This document shows positions 9,679 through 19,423 of a DNA stretch of 64,000 bases, piece after piece. Numbering within the stretch: position 1 is the stretch's first letter; every line of letters starts with the position of its first letter. Made by a program: the position numbers and the translations under genes. The stretch is taken from NCBI RefSeq assembly GCF_003664585.1, contig NZ_RCHI01000002.1, positions 124,001 through 188,000 of the forward strand, read 5' to 3'. This DNA comes from Paenirhodobacter hankyongi. GTDB taxonomy: Bacteria > Pseudomonadota > Alphaproteobacteria > Rhodobacterales > Rhodobacteraceae. A model generated the notes under the pieces. The model was not told the DNA's origin, made no database searches, and worked only from the letters and a program-made list of their open reading frames with translations.

Positions 9679-9700
9679 CTGGCCCGAATATTCATCTGCC
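9679..9700 (-). repeat. Convergent-junction repeat, copy B2 (partial, inverted)
   Basis: The minus strand reads GATGAATATTCGGGCCAGG, matching the tail (ATATTYGGGCMAG type) of the repeat but lacking an obvious GC hairpin. It abuts the stop codon of the AlkB demethylase gene. Confidence 0.5.
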
Positions 9701-10336
9701 TCAGGTCACCACGCGCAGCGTCAGGTTGAGGCGCCCGCCTTTCGGCAGAAGCATCGAGGTGCCCGCCGCGATCCGGTCGATGCCGTGATGGCGCAGCCGC
9801 GCCGCGCCGCCCATCACCAGCACATCGCCCGAGCGCAGCCACAGGCTTTGCGTCGCCCCGCCGCGGCTTTCGTTGCCGATGCGGAAGAGCCCGTCGTCGC
9901 CGAGCGAGATCGACACCACAGGTTCGCCGAAATCGGCCTCGTCGCGATCCTGATGCAGGCCCATGCGTGCGCCCGCATCGTAGAAGTTGATCAGGCAGCA
10001 TTCGGGCTGCCGCGCCGAACCCGAGACCGCGGCCCACACCGAAAGGACGCTGTCGGGGATCGCGGGCCAGGGCGTGCCCTGCGGATGGGTCTCGGCATAG
10101 CGGTAGCCGCGCCGGTCGCTGACCCAGCCGAAGCGCCCGGCCGCGCTCATCCGCACCGACATCGGCCGGCCCGAGGGGGTCACCGGCGTGACCATCGGCG
10201 CCGCGGCCACCACGGCACGCAGATCGGCAAGCATCTGCCGCTGCTCGGCCGGGGACAGCCAGCCCGGGTAATGCAGAAAGTCCCGGATTTCCTGCGCTTG
10301 CGGGCGTTCCGCCGCGTTCTTGTCAGATTCCGTCAT
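9701..10336 (-). CDS. alkB: Alpha-ketoglutarate-dependent alkylation repair dioxygenase AlkB
   Basis: A 211-residue Fe(II)/2-oxoglutarate dioxygenase that directly reverses N-methyl damage on DNA or RNA bases. The metal-binding HxD is in [11 protein letters not shown], with the distal histidine in [10 protein letters not shown]; the 2-oxoglutarate-binding RxNxTxR signature is RLNLTLR at the C-terminus. The N-terminal nucleotide-recognition lid includes [10 protein letters not shown]. It is divergent from dnaK with 175 bases between, and convergent with the membrane hydroxylase. No adaptive-response (ada) regulator is nearby. Confidence 0.9.
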   Translation of the reverse strand: MTESDKNAAERPQAQEIRDFLHYPGWLSPAEQRQMLADLRAVVAAAPMVTPVTPSGRPMSVRMSAAGRFGWVSDRRGYRYAETHPQGTPWPAIPDSVLSVWAAVSGSARQPECCLINFYDAGARMGLHQDRDEADFGEPVVSISLGDDGLFRIGNESRGGATQSLWLRSGDVLVMGGAARLRHHGIDRIAAGTSMLLPKGGRLNLTLRVVT

Positions 10337-10364
10337 TTGTTGCGATCTTCCCCCGGAACGGGTT

Positions 10365-10396
10365 CTTGCAGGGCCCCGGACCCCTCCTTATATACG
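10365..10396 (+). promoter_or_regulatory. Heat-shock (RpoH-type) promoter of dnaK
   Basis: CTTG at 10365-10368, an 18-base spacer, and CTTATATACG at 10387-10396. This agrees at every defined position with the alphaproteobacterial RpoH consensus (CTTG, 17-18 bases, CYTATNTNNG). It leaves a leader of about 110 bases before the dnaK ATG. Confidence 0.75.
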
Positions 10397-10511
10397 CCCA
10401 GAAGCCCGGAGAGGACAGTTCCCGCACGGGCAGAGACTTGAACCCTGGGATAGGGGACGGGGGCCTGACGGGACCCGGCCCCGCCGTATCGCCGAAAGAA
10501 GAGGTATTGAA

Positions 10512-12434
10512 ATGGCCAAAGTCATCGGGATCGACCTCGGCACCACGAACAGCTGCGTCGCCATCATGGACGGGGCTCAGCCGCGGGTGATCGAAAACTC
10601 CGAAGGCGCGCGCACCACGCCGTCGATCGTCGCCTTCACCGACAATGAACGCCTTGTCGGCCAGCCTGCCAAACGTCAGGCCGTCACCAACCCCACCAAC
10701 ACCATCTTTGCCGTGAAGCGCCTGATCGGCCGCCGCGTCACCGACGCCGAGGTGCAGAAGGACAAGAAGCTCGTTCCCTTCTCGATCGTCGACGGCGGCA
10801 ATGGCGACGCCTGGGTCGAGGTGAAGGGCGACAAGTATTCGCCCGCGCAGATCTCGGCCGTGATCCTGCAGAAGATGAAGGAAACCGCCGAAAGCTATCT
10901 CGGCGAGACCGTCACCCAGGCCGTCATCACCGTCCCCGCCTATTTCAACGACGCCCAGCGTCAGGCGACGAAGGACGCCGGCAAGATCGCCGGCCTCGAG
11001 GTGCTGCGCATCATCAACGAACCGACGGCCGCGGCGCTTGCCTATGGCCTCGACAAGAAGGACACCAAGACGATCGCGGTCTATGACCTCGGCGGCGGGA
11101 CCTTCGACATCACCATCCTCGAGATCGACGACGGTCTGTTCGAGGTGAAATCGACGAACGGCGACACCTTCCTTGGCGGTGAAGACTTCGACATGCGGAT
11201 CGTGAACTACCTCGCCGAGGAGTTCAAAAAGGAGCATGGCGTCGACCTGACCAAGGACAAGATGGCGCTGCAGCGTCTGAAGGAAGCGGCCGAAAAGGCG
11301 AAGATCGAGCTGTCGTCGAGCCAGCAGACCGAGATCAACCAGCCGTTCATCTCGATGGATGCCTCCTCGGGCACGCCGCTGCACATGGTGATGAAGCTGA
11401 CCCGCGCCAAGCTGGAAAGCCTGGTCGCCGACCTGATCAAGGCCTCGCTCAAGCCCTGCGCCGCGGCGCTGAAGGATGCGGGCGTCTCGAAGGACGAGAT
11501 CGACGAGGTCGTTCTTGTGGGCGGCATGACCCGCATGCCGAAGGTGGTCGAGGAAGTGACGAAGTTCTTCGGCAAGGAACCGCACAAGGGCGTGAACCCG
11601 GACGAGGTCGTGGCGCTTGGCGCGGCGATCCAGGCCGGCGTGCTGCAGGGGGACGTGAAGGACGTGGTCCTGCTCGACGTGACCCCGCTGTCGCTCGGCA
11701 TCGAGACGCTGGGCGGTGTCTTCACCCGTCTGATCGACCGCAACACCACGATCCCGACGAAGAAGTCGCAGATCTTCTCGACCGCCGAGGACAACCAGTC
11801 GGCCGTGACCATCCGCGTCTTCCAGGGCGAGCGTGAAATGGCCGCGGACAACAAGCTGCTTGGCCAGTTCAACCTCGAGGACATCCCGCCGGCGCCGCGC
11901 GGCGTGCCGCAGATCGAGGTGACCTTCGACATCGACGCGAACGGCATCGTCTCGGTTTCGGCCAAGGACAAGGGCACCGGCAAGTCGCAGAACATCACGA
12001 TCCAGGCCTCGGGCGGTCTGTCCGACGACGAGATCGAGAAGATGGTCAAGGACGCCGAGGCCAACGCCGAGGCCGACAAGCAGCGCAAGGAGCTGGTCGA
12101 GACCAAGAACCAGGGCGAAAGCCTGCTGCACTCGACCCGCAAGTCGCTGGAAGAGCATGGCGACAAGGTCGACGGTTCGACCGTCGAGGTGATCGAGCTG
12201 GCCTGCAACGCGCTGGAAGAAGCGCTGAAGTCGGAAGAGCCCGGCAAGATCAAGGGCGCGATCAGCAACCTGACCGATGCCGCGATGAAGCTGGGCGAGG
12301 CGATCTACAAGGCGCAGCAGTCGCAGGGCGGCGGCGATGCTGAGGCCGAGGACGAGGCCCGTGGCGGGTCGTCGGATGACGACGACATCGTCGATGCCGA
12401 CTTCGAGGACATGGGCGAGAACAAGCGCAAGTAA
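10512..12434 (+). CDS. dnaK: Molecular chaperone DnaK (Hsp70)
   Basis: A 640-residue ATP-dependent chaperone that works with DnaJ and GrpE in protein folding and heat-shock control. The nucleotide-binding domain starts with [19 protein letters not shown] and contains [15 protein letters not shown] and [12 protein letters not shown]; the substrate domain contains [14 protein letters not shown]; the C-terminus is acidic, ending [12 protein letters not shown] as in most bacterial DnaK. The frame is open further upstream, but the ATG at 10512 follows an AAGAAGAGG ribosome site and gives the standard N-terminus. dnaJ follows after 60 bases. No grpE is nearby. Confidence 0.98.
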   Translation: MAKVIGIDLGTTNSCVAIMDGAQPRVIENSEGARTTPSIVAFTDNERLVGQPAKRQAVTNPTNTIFAVKRLIGRRVTDAEVQKDKKLVPFSIVDGGNGDAWVEVKGDKYSPAQISAVILQKMKETAESYLGETVTQAVITVPAYFNDAQRQATKDAGKIAGLEVLRIINEPTAAALAYGLDKKDTKTIAVYDLGGGTFDITILEIDDGLFEVKSTNGDTFLGGEDFDMRIVNYLAEEFKKEHGVDLTKDKMALQRLKEAAEKAKIELSSSQQTEINQPFISMDASSGTPLHMVMKLTRAKLESLVADLIKASLKPCAAALKDAGVSKDEIDEVVLVGGMTRMPKVVEEVTKFFGKEPHKGVNPDEVVALGAAIQAGVLQGDVKDVVLLDVTPLSLGIETLGGVFTRLIDRNTTIPTKKSQIFSTAEDNQSAVTIRVFQGEREMAADNKLLGQFNLEDIPPAPRGVPQIEVTFDIDANGIVSVSAKDKGTGKSQNITIQASGGLSDDEIEKMVKDAEANAEADKQRKELVETKNQGESLLHSTRKSLEEHGDKVDGSTVEVIELACNALEEALKSEEPGKIKGAISNLTDAAMKLGEAIYKAQQSQGGGDAEAEDEARGGSSDDDDIVDADFEDMGENKRK

Positions 12435-12451
12435 GCGCCGGAACAGCGGAG

Positions 12452-12469
12452 CGGGCCCCATGGGGCCCG
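12452..12469 (+). other. Intercistronic hairpin between dnaK and dnaJ
   Basis: The perfect palindrome CGGGCCCCATGGGGCCCG lies midway in the dnaK-dnaJ gap. It has no uridine run (TTCCCGTTCC follows), so it may give partial termination or protect the dnaK 3' end and lower dnaJ expression relative to dnaK. Confidence 0.55.
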
Positions 12470-12494
12470 TTCCCGTTCCCCGAAGGGGGCTTCA

Positions 12495-13640
12495 ATGGCA
12501 AAACGCGATTTCTACGAGGTGCTGGGCGTTGTCCGCACGGCCTCGTTCGAAGAGATCAAGAAGGCCTATCGCGGCAAGGCGAAGGAACTTCACCCCGATC
12601 GCAACAAGGACAACCCCGACGCCGAGGCGCAGTTCAAGGAAGTGAACGAAGCCTATGACGTGCTGAAGGACGCCGAGAAGAAGGCGGCCTATGACCGCTA
12701 TGGCCACGCGGCCTTCGAGGGCGGCATGGGCGGCGGCCGCGGCGGCTATGGCGGCGGCCAGGGCGATTTCGCCTCGGCCTTCTCGGATGTGTTCGAGGAC
12801 CTGTTCGGCGACTTCATGGGCGGGCGTGGCGGCCAGGGCGGGCGCTCGCGCGCCACCCGCGGCTCGGACCTGCGCTACAACATGCGGGTCACGCTGGAAG
12901 AGGCCTTCAAGGGCGCGCAGAAGACGATCACCGTGCCCGGCTCCTCGGCCTGCACCGCCTGCAACGGCACCGGGGCCGAGGGTGGCGCCGAGCCGCAGAC
13001 CTGCCCGACCTGTTCGGGTCTGGGCAAGGTGCGGGCGCAGAACGGCTTCTTCACCGTCGAGCGGACCTGCCCCACCTGTGGCGGCCAGGGCCAGGTGGTG
13101 AAGAACCCCTGCCGCGTCTGCCATGGCGCCGGCCGGGTCGAGAAGGAGCGCACGCTTTCGGTCAACATCCCCGCGGGGGTGGAGACCGGCACCCGCATCC
13201 GGCTTGCCGGCGAGGGCGAGGCCGGGCTGCGTGGCGGACCGGCGGGCGATCTCTACATCTTCCTCGAGGTGCGCGAGCACGCGATCTTCCAGCGCGACGG
13301 CGTGCACCTGTTCTGCCGCGTGCCGGTCAGCATCACCTCGGCCGCCCTCGGCGGCGAGGTCGAGGTGCCGACGATCGACGGCGGCCGCTCGCGGGTGAAG
13401 ATCCCGGCGGGCAGCCAGTCGGGCCGGCAGATGCGGTTGCGCGGCAAGGGGATGCCGGCGCTGCGCGGCGGTGCGGTCGGCGACATGGTGATCGAGCTCG
13501 CTGTCGAGACACCGGTGAACCTGACCACGCGGCAAAAGGAACTGTTGCGCGAATTCGAGAAGATCGAGGCCGAGAACAACCCCGAGGGGGCGTCGTTCTT
13601 CAAGAAGGTCAAGAGCTTCTGGGACAGCATGACGGGTTGA
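12495..13640 (+). CDS. dnaJ: Chaperone DnaJ (Hsp40)
   Basis: A 381-residue type I J-protein that stimulates the DnaK ATPase and delivers substrates. The J domain carries the HPD motif in KELHPDRNK (about residue 34); a Gly-rich linker (about 75-110) follows; the zinc-finger region has four CxxCxGxG repeats ([32 protein letters not shown]); then come the beta-sandwich substrate domains. A GAAGGGGG ribosome site precedes the ATG. It is second in the dnaK operon and is followed by an intrinsic terminator. Confidence 0.97.
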   Translation: MAKRDFYEVLGVVRTASFEEIKKAYRGKAKELHPDRNKDNPDAEAQFKEVNEAYDVLKDAEKKAAYDRYGHAAFEGGMGGGRGGYGGGQGDFASAFSDVFEDLFGDFMGGRGGQGGRSRATRGSDLRYNMRVTLEEAFKGAQKTITVPGSSACTACNGTGAEGGAEPQTCPTCSGLGKVRAQNGFFTVERTCPTCGGQGQVVKNPCRVCHGAGRVEKERTLSVNIPAGVETGTRIRLAGEGEAGLRGGPAGDLYIFLEVREHAIFQRDGVHLFCRVPVSITSAALGGEVEVPTIDGGRSRVKIPAGSQSGRQMRLRGKGMPALRGGAVGDMVIELAVETPVNLTTRQKELLREFEKIEAENNPEGASFFKKVKSFWDSMTG

Positions 13641-13643
13641 GAG

Positions 13644-13666
13644 GGGCGCCTTCGGGCGCCCTTTCC
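13644..13666 (+). terminator. Terminator after dnaJ
   Basis: GGGCGCC-TTCG-GGCGCCC stem with a stable tetraloop, followed by TTTCC, starting three bases after the dnaJ stop. Confidence 0.75.
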
Positions 13667-13714
13667 ATTTCCGGCCTTCAGGTTTCGTTAACCAGGCGCA
13701 GGCACACTTGCCGC

Positions 13715-14482
13715 ATGACCCGCCCGGACCCCGCCTTTGATGACCCGACGCTGCCGCTTTTCGGCGATGCCGACGAGGCGGAGCCGGCCGCGCTGACGGG
13801 CGAGCGGCTGCCCTCCTACATCCGCGACCATCGCAAGCGGCTGCGCGCCCGCTTCACCGAGGGCGGCGCGGCGGCGATGCCGGATTACGAACTGCTGGAA
13901 CTTCTCCTCTTCCGCGCCCTGCCCCGGCAGGATGTGAAGCCCCTCGCCCGCCGCCTGATCGACCGCTTCGGCGATTTCGGCCGGGTGATCTCGGCCGCGC
14001 CCTTGCGACTGATGGAGGTCGAGGGCGTCGGCGAGGCGGTGGTGCAGGAGCTGAAGATCACCGAGGCCGCGGCACTGCGGCTCGCGCGCGCCAAGGTGAT
14101 GCAGCGGCCGGTGCTGTCGTCCTGGGATGCGCTGCTCGATTATTGCCACACCGCGATGGCGCATCGCGAGACCGAGCAGTTCCGCGTGCTCTACCTCGAC
14201 CGCCGCAACGTCCTGATCGCCGACGAGGAGCAGGCGCGCGGCACCGTCGACCATGTCCCGGTCTATCCGCGCGAGGTGATCCGCCGCGCGCTCGAGATCA
14301 ACGCCTCGGCGCTGATCCTGGTGCACAACCACCCCTCGGGCGACCCGACGCCCTCAGAGGCCGACATCGCGATGACGGAGCAGATCCGGCAGGCCGGCGC
14401 GCTTCTGGGCCTCGTGCTGCACGACCATCTGGTGATCGGCAAGAGCCGCGAGGTCAGCTTTCGCACCGCGGGCTATCTTTAG
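13715..14482 (+). CDS. radC: RadC/JAB-domain protein
   Basis: A 255-residue RadC-family protein with an N-terminal helix-hairpin-helix-like part (LMEVEGVGEAVVQELK) and a C-terminal JAMM metalloprotease-like domain (LVHNHPSGDPTPSEAD). The historical name DNA repair protein RadC is not well supported functionally; the domain is widespread and its role is unclear. The frame is open upstream, but the ATG at 13715 sits after the dnaJ terminator and gives the family-like N-terminus. Its TAG interlocks with the TAA of the next gene in a shared TTAG. Confidence 0.88.
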   Translation: MTRPDPAFDDPTLPLFGDADEAEPAALTGERLPSYIRDHRKRLRARFTEGGAAAMPDYELLELLLFRALPRQDVKPLARRLIDRFGDFGRVISAAPLRLMEVEGVGEAVVQELKITEAAALRLARAKVMQRPVLSSWDALLDYCHTAMAHRETEQFRVLYLDRRNVLIADEEQARGTVDHVPVYPREVIRRALEINASALILVHNHPSGDPTPSEADIAMTEQIRQAGALLGLVLHDHLVIGKSREVSFRTAGYL

Positions 14483-15438
14483 TTCGTGGCGACCGAGACC
14501 GGCAGGTCGGGCAGCGGCACGACCACATCGCCCATCAGGTCGTCGCAGCCGGGCATGGCGACGGCGATCTCCTCGGGCGCCTCGGCCCGGCCGGCGATCA
14601 CCCGCTGCATCCCCGCCCGCAGATCGGTGCCGCAGGTCACGTCACTCACCGGCGCCTCGAGGTCGAGCGCAAGGCCCGTGAGCCCCGCGGGCGCGGTATA
14701 GACCTGCAGATGCGGACCGTCCTCGGCCAGGCCATAGCTCAAGAGCCAGCCCATTCCCGGCGCCTCGGGCATGCCCGGCGCCTCGGCCCGCACATGGCCG
14801 GCCCCGCCCCAGGAGGCGCCACGCTCGAAGGCGTTCAGCAGGAACGCGGGCGCGCCGGTCCAGCTCACCACCACCCGGTTCACCGTCTCGAGCCCCGACA
14901 CCGTGACCGAGGCCGCGAGCGTCTGGCCCTCGGGCAGCTCGAGAGCATAGCCGGCCACGGGCGCCAGTGCCGGCACCAGCCCGCTCCAGTCGCCCGCCGC
15001 GTCGAGCTGCACCGGGATCACCAGCCCCTCGTGCCGGATCGCGGCCGCCGCATCCGCCGCACAGGGCGCCGAGATGCTCAGCAGAACCGAAGCCCCCGCG
15101 GCGGGGGCAAGCTTCAGCGTCGGCGCGGCGCAGCGGGCAAAACTGGCCGGGGGCGCCTCGGCGAGCGGCAGCGGCCCGATTGCGGCATCCGCGGCCACGG
15201 TGCGCCGCGGCAGCGCCTGCAGCTCGGCCACCGCGCCCATGCGCACGCCCGTCACCTCGACCCCGGCGGGGGCATCGGCGATATTCGCGACGGCCGTGAC
15301 ATTGGTCAGGCCGGCGACATCAAGCCCTGCCGGCTGCGACGCCAGACCGAACTGCGAGGCGTTCTGCATCACATGGCCCATCATGCCCGCAAGCGTGACC
15401 ATCATCGCCGCCGTCGTGATCTTGTGCAGGGCCTTCAT
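14479..15438 (-). CDS. Exported protein of unknown function next to secA
   Basis: A 319-residue Ala/Leu/Val-rich protein. The N-terminus (MKALHKITTAAMMVTLAGMM) looks like an uncleaved signal or single membrane anchor, followed by a mostly beta-strand-like extracytoplasmic region without recognised catalytic motifs; a few cysteines suggest periplasmic disulfides. From memory, similar SecA-neighbouring proteins in Rhodobacteraceae are often labelled translocase, but nothing in the sequence shows such an activity. It lies about 200 bases downstream of secA on the same strand and ends in a four-base tail-to-tail overlap with radC. The ATG at 15438 is chosen because it starts the hydrophobic segment; an in-frame ATG lies 21 bases upstream. 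Confidence 0.75.
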   Translation of the reverse strand: MKALHKITTAAMMVTLAGMMGHVMQNASQFGLASQPAGLDVAGLTNVTAVANIADAPAGVEVTGVRMGAVAELQALPRRTVAADAAIGPLPLAEAPPASFARCAAPTLKLAPAAGASVLLSISAPCAADAAAAIRHEGLVIPVQLDAAGDWSGLVPALAPVAGYALELPEGQTLAASVTVSGLETVNRVVVSWTGAPAFLLNAFERGASWGGAGHVRAEAPGMPEAPGMGWLLSYGLAEDGPHLQVYTAPAGLTGLALDLEAPVSDVTCGTDLRAGMQRVIAGRAEAPEEIAVAMPGCDDLMGDVVVPLPDLPVSVATN

Positions 15439-15635
15439 CGCCGCCTCCGGAACTTCCACGAGTCGCAGGAGTAGCGGGCGAAACGGGCAAGGCCATGGCC
15501 CCGATGGGGCAATGTTTCCAAAATCAGGACGAAGAGGCGGCGTTGTTCACGCGCAGAAAATCAAATGCGATCAACTGGATATGAGAAGGGCGGCCGGTGT
15601 CGCCACCGCGCCGCCCCAAGGGTGCCGCAATTCGG

Positions 15636-18344
15636 TCAGACGATCCGGCCGTGGCAGTGCTTGAACTTCTCGCCCGAGCCGCAGGGGCACGGATCGTTGC
15701 GCGAGGGGTTGCCCCAGGTGGTCGGATCCGATTCGACGAAACCGGGCGCCGGCGTGCCGGGCTGCGGCGCCGCACCGGCCGGCAGGTCCGGCTCGGGCTC
15801 GATCTCAGGCGCGGCCATCTGCGGCATCTGCTGGGCCAGGATCGCGGCACGCTCCTCGTCGGTCAGCGGGCGGATCTGCGCCAGCCGGCGGGTCACCTCG
15901 ACGCGCAGCCCGTCGAGCATCGTCTCGAACAGATGGAACGCCTCGGTCTTGTATTCCGACAGCGGGTCGCGCTGCGCATAGCCGCGGAAGCCGACGACCG
16001 AGCGCAGGTGTTCGAGCGTCACCAGATGCTCGCGCCACTTGCCGTCGATCGTCTGCAGCAGGATCTGCTTCTCGATCACCCGCATCGTCTCGTCGCCGAA
16101 GGCCTCGGCCTTCTGCGCCATGTAGGCATCGGTTGCCGCCTCGAGCCGCTCGCTCACCACGTCCTGATCGACGCCTTCCTCGGCCGCCCAGTCGGCGAAG
16201 GGCAGGTCCAGGTTCAGCTGGTCGATGACCGCGGCGCGCATGCCCTCGACATCCCACTGATCGGCATAGGATTTCGGCGGCATGTAGGTGTCGAGGAGAT
16301 CGGCGACCACCTGCAGGCGCATGTCACGGGTGATCTCCGAGATGTCCTCGGCTTCCATGATCTCGCGGCGCTGGCTGAAGATCGCCTTGCGCTGATCGTT
16401 CATCACGTCGTCGAATTTCAGCAGCTGCTTGCGGATGTCGAAGTTGCGGCCCTCGACCTTCGCCTGTGCGCGTTCGAGCGACTTGTTCACCCAGGGGTGG
16501 ATGATCGCCTCGCCTTCCTTCATGCCAAGCTTCGACAGCACCGCATCAAGCTTGTCCGAGCCGAAGATCCGCATCAGGTCATCTTCGAGCGACAGGAAGA
16601 ACAGCGAGCGACCCGGGTCGCCCTGACGGCCAGACCGGCCGCGGAGCTGGTTGTCGATGCGGCGGCTCTCGTGCCGTTCGGTGCCCAGAACGAAGAGGCC
16701 GCCGGCCTCGATCACCTTCTGCTTCTCCTCGGCGTGCTCGGCCTCGATGCGGCTGCGCAGCGCGTCGGGGTTCGCCTCGGGGTGGGCGGCCAGCTCGTCA
16801 TGCACCTTCATCTCGACGTTGCCGCCCAGCTGGATGTCGGTGCCGCGGCCGGCCATGTTGGTGGCGATGGTCACCGCGCCCAGACGGCCGGCATCGGCGA
16901 CAATCTGCGCTTCCTGCGCGTGCTGGCGGGCGTTCAGGACGTTGTGCGGGATGCCGTCCTTCTTCAGCATCTCGGACAGCATCTCGGACTTCTCGATCGA
17001 GGTGGTGCCGACCAGGATCGGCTGGCCCTTGGCATGGGCCTCCTTGATCGCCTCGATCACCGCGGCGTATTTCTCGGCGGCGGTGCGATAGACCCGGTCG
17101 TGTTCGTCCTTGCGGGCGACGGGGCGGTTCGTCGGCACCTCGACCACGCCGAGGCTGTAGATCTCGGCGAATTCCTCGGCCTCGGTGGCGGCGGTGCCGG
17201 TCATGCCGGCCAGCTTGTCGTAAAGGCGGAAGTAGTTCTGGAAGGTGACCGAGGCGAGGGTCACGTTCTCGGGCTGGATCGCCACGCCTTCCTTCGCCTC
17301 GATCGCCTGATGCAGACCGTCGGACAGGCGCCGGCCCTTCATCATGCGGCCGGTGAACTCGTCGATCAGCACGATCTCGCCGCCGGCGACAACATAGTTC
17401 TGATCCTTGTGGAACAGCTTGTGCGCGCGCAGGGCTTGGGTGATGTGGTGCACGATCGTCGTCGATTCCGGGTCGTAGAGCGATTGCCCCTCGGGCAGGA
17501 TGCCGACCTCGTGCAGGCGGCGCTCCATGTATTCGTTGCCCTCTTCGGTGAAGGTCGCGTTGCGGGTCTTCTCGTCGACCGTGTAATGCGCCTCGGTCAG
17601 CTCGGGGATATACTTGTCGAGCGCGACATAGAGTTCCGAGCGGTCCTGCGACGGGCCCGAGATGATCAGCGGCGTGCGCGCCTCGTCGATCAGGATGCTG
17701 TCGACCTCGTCGACGATCGCGAAGAAATGATCGCGCTGCATCATTTCCTCGACCGATCCCTTCATGTTGTCACGCAGGTAATCGAAGCCGAGCTCGTTGT
17801 TCGTGGCATAGGTGACGTCGGCGGCATAGGCGATGCGCTTCTCGTCGTCGGGCTGGAACGGATAGACGACACCCGTGGTCAGGCCAAGCGCGCCATAGAC
17901 CTTGCTCATCCATTCGGCGTCGCGCCGCGCGAGGTAGTCGTTCACCGTGACGACATGCACGCCCTTGCCGGCCAGCGCGTTCAGATAGGCCGGGAAGGTC
18001 GCCATCAGCGTCTTGCCCTCGCCCGTCTTCATCTCGGCGATATTGCCCTGATGCAGGAAGATGCCGCCCATCAGCTGCACGTCGAAAGCCCGCAGGCCAA
18101 GGGCGCGGCGCGCGCCCTCGCGGCAGTTGGCAAAGGCTTCCGGCAGCAGCGAATCCAGGCTTTCGCCGCCCTCCTGCGCGCGCTTTTGCAGCTCGCGCGT
18201 CTTCTCGATGATCTCGGCGTCCGAGAGCTTCACGAAATCGGGTTCGAGCGCGTTGATCTTCGCCACCAGCGGGCGGACCGATTTCACCTTGCGGTCGTTC
18301 GGCGTCCCGAAGACCTTTTTCGCGAGTGTTCCGAGGCCCAGCAT
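15636..18344 (-). CDS. secA: Preprotein translocase ATPase SecA
   Basis: A 902-residue motor that drives Sec-dependent export through SecYEG. The N-terminus is [16 protein letters not shown]1 contains the Walker A region in [10 protein letters not shown] and the [13 protein letters not shown] box. The preprotein cross-linking and C-terminal helicase parts follow, including [12 protein letters not shown] and [10 protein letters not shown]. The C-terminal zinc tail is [14 protein letters not shown], which binds SecB or lipids in homologues. The ATG at 18344 gives the standard N-terminus; an upstream in-frame ATG is less likely. The divergent gap with the parvulin gene would hold both promoters. 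Confidence 0.98.
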   Translation of the reverse strand: MLGLGTLAKKVFGTPNDRKVKSVRPLVAKINALEPDFVKLSDAEIIEKTRELQKRAQEGGESLDSLLPEAFANCREGARRALGLRAFDVQLMGGIFLHQGNIAEMKTGEGKTLMATFPAYLNALAGKGVHVVTVNDYLARRDAEWMSKVYGALGLTTGVVYPFQPDDEKRIAYAADVTYATNNELGFDYLRDNMKGSVEEMMQRDHFFAIVDEVDSILIDEARTPLIISGPSQDRSELYVALDKYIPELTEAHYTVDEKTRNATFTEEGNEYMERRLHEVGILPEGQSLYDPESTTIVHHITQALRAHKLFHKDQNYVVAGGEIVLIDEFTGRMMKGRRLSDGLHQAIEAKEGVAIQPENVTLASVTFQNYFRLYDKLAGMTGTAATEAEEFAEIYSLGVVEVPTNRPVARKDEHDRVYRTAAEKYAAVIEAIKEAHAKGQPILVGTTSIEKSEMLSEMLKKDGIPHNVLNARQHAQEAQIVADAGRLGAVTIATNMAGRGTDIQLGGNVEMKVHDELAAHPEANPDALRSRIEAEHAEEKQKVIEAGGLFVLGTERHESRRIDNQLRGRSGRQGDPGRSLFFLSLEDDLMRIFGSDKLDAVLSKLGMKEGEAIIHPWVNKSLERAQAKVEGRNFDIRKQLLKFDDVMNDQRKAIFSQRREIMEAEDISEITRDMRLQVVADLLDTYMPPKSYADQWDVEGMRAAVIDQLNLDLPFADWAAEEGVDQDVVSERLEAATDAYMAQKAEAFGDETMRVIEKQILLQTIDGKWREHLVTLEHLRSVVGFRGYAQRDPLSEYKTEAFHLFETMLDGLRVEVTRRLAQIRPLTDEERAAILAQQMPQMAAPEIEPEPDLPAGAAPQPGTPAPGFVESDPTTWGNPSRNDPCPCGSGEKFKHCHGRIV

Positions 18345-18529
18345 GTTTTCTCCGCGGGTTGGTCTGACCAAATCGTGTGCATTGCGGCCTTGCCGCCCCC
18401 CCGGCCGTTGCCTAGAACAGCGAACGAATACAGGGCGGAGCTGCCTTCACAGGTCCCTAGGCGATGTAAGGGGCGGCCGTCAGAGTGTCAACGCCGCGGG
18501 CTGCCGCGGCCCTTGCTGGAGTGGCCTTG

Positions 18530-19399
18530 ATGGCGAAACTGACGAAACTTCTGGGCACCGCCGCGCTGGTGGCCTGCCTTGGCGGCGTGGCCCTGGCCGA
18601 GGACGCGAAACCGGCGCCCCGCACCGACCTCGGCGCCGATACCGTCGTCGCCACGGTGAACGGCAAGGACATCACGCTGGGCGAGATGCTGACCGTGCGC
18701 AACGGCCTGCCCGCCGAATACAAGCAGCTGCCCGATGACGTGCTGTTCAACGGCATCCTCGACCAGCTGGTCCAGCAGACCGCGCTGTCGCAGATCGGCG
18801 AGGGGATGATGACCCACCGCGACGAGATCGCGCTCGAGGTCGACCGCCGCGCCTATCTCGCCGGCGTCGTGCTCGACAGCACCGCGAAGAAGGCGGTGAC
18901 CGACGAGGCGCTGCAGAAGGCCTATGACGAGAAATACGCCAAGGCCGAGCCGACCAAGGAATATCACGCCGCCCATATCATCGTGCCGACCGAGGACGAG
19001 GCGAAGGCGATCAAGGCCGAGATTGACGGCGGCAAGGACTTTGCCGAAGAGGCCAAGGCCAAGTCGCAGGACGGCGCCGCGGCGAATGGCGGCGACCTTG
19101 GCTGGTTCGCGCTCGACAAGATGGTGCAGCCCTTCGCCGATGCCATCGCCGGGATGAAGGACGGCGATGTGGTCGGCCCGATCCAGACCGAATACGGCTG
19201 GCATGTGGTCAAGCTCTACGGCACCCGCATGGCCGAGGCGCCGAAGCTTGACGACGTGCGCGACCAGCTGACCGGCGATCTGCGTCAGAAGGCGGTCGAG
19301 GACCGCGTCAACGACACCATCGCCAAGGCGAAGGTCGAGAAGAAGACGGATGGCATCGACCCTGCCGTCCTGAAAGACGACAAGATCCTCGGCGAGTGA
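18530..19399 (+). CDS. Periplasmic parvulin-type peptidyl-prolyl isomerase
   Basis: A 289-residue exported SurA/PrsA-like foldase. It has a cleavable signal (MAKLTKLLGTAALVACLGGV, then ALA|ED), an N-terminal chaperone-like helical part, and a PpiC rotamase domain at about residues 140-235 with EYHAAHIIVPTEDEA, GGDLGWFALDKMVQPFADA and TEYGWHVVKLY. It would isomerise prolyl bonds and assist outer-membrane protein folding. A GGAG ribosome site nine bases upstream selects the ATG at 18530 rather than the in-frame GTG at 18485. It lies opposite secA, and argJ follows after 24 bases in the same direction. Confidence 0.92.
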   Translation: MAKLTKLLGTAALVACLGGVALAEDAKPAPRTDLGADTVVATVNGKDITLGEMLTVRNGLPAEYKQLPDDVLFNGILDQLVQQTALSQIGEGMMTHRDEIALEVDRRAYLAGVVLDSTAKKAVTDEALQKAYDEKYAKAEPTKEYHAAHIIVPTEDEAKAIKAEIDGGKDFAEEAKAKSQDGAAANGGDLGWFALDKMVQPFADAIAGMKDGDVVGPIQTEYGWHVVKLYGTRMAEAPKLDDVRDQLTGDLRQKAVEDRVNDTIAKAKVEKKTDGIDPAVLKDDKILGE

Positions 19400-19423
19400 G
19401 CCGATTTCGGAGGGGGTGAGCCC

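Noticed and set aside
10323-12461. Long antisense open frame over dnaK
   Set aside because: Shadow of dnaK, with no recognised domain and no ribosome site.
15597-18530. Very long open frame opposite secA (nearly 980 codons)
   Set aside because: It is the antisense reading of a highly conserved secA gene; the open frame results from GC-rich codon bias.
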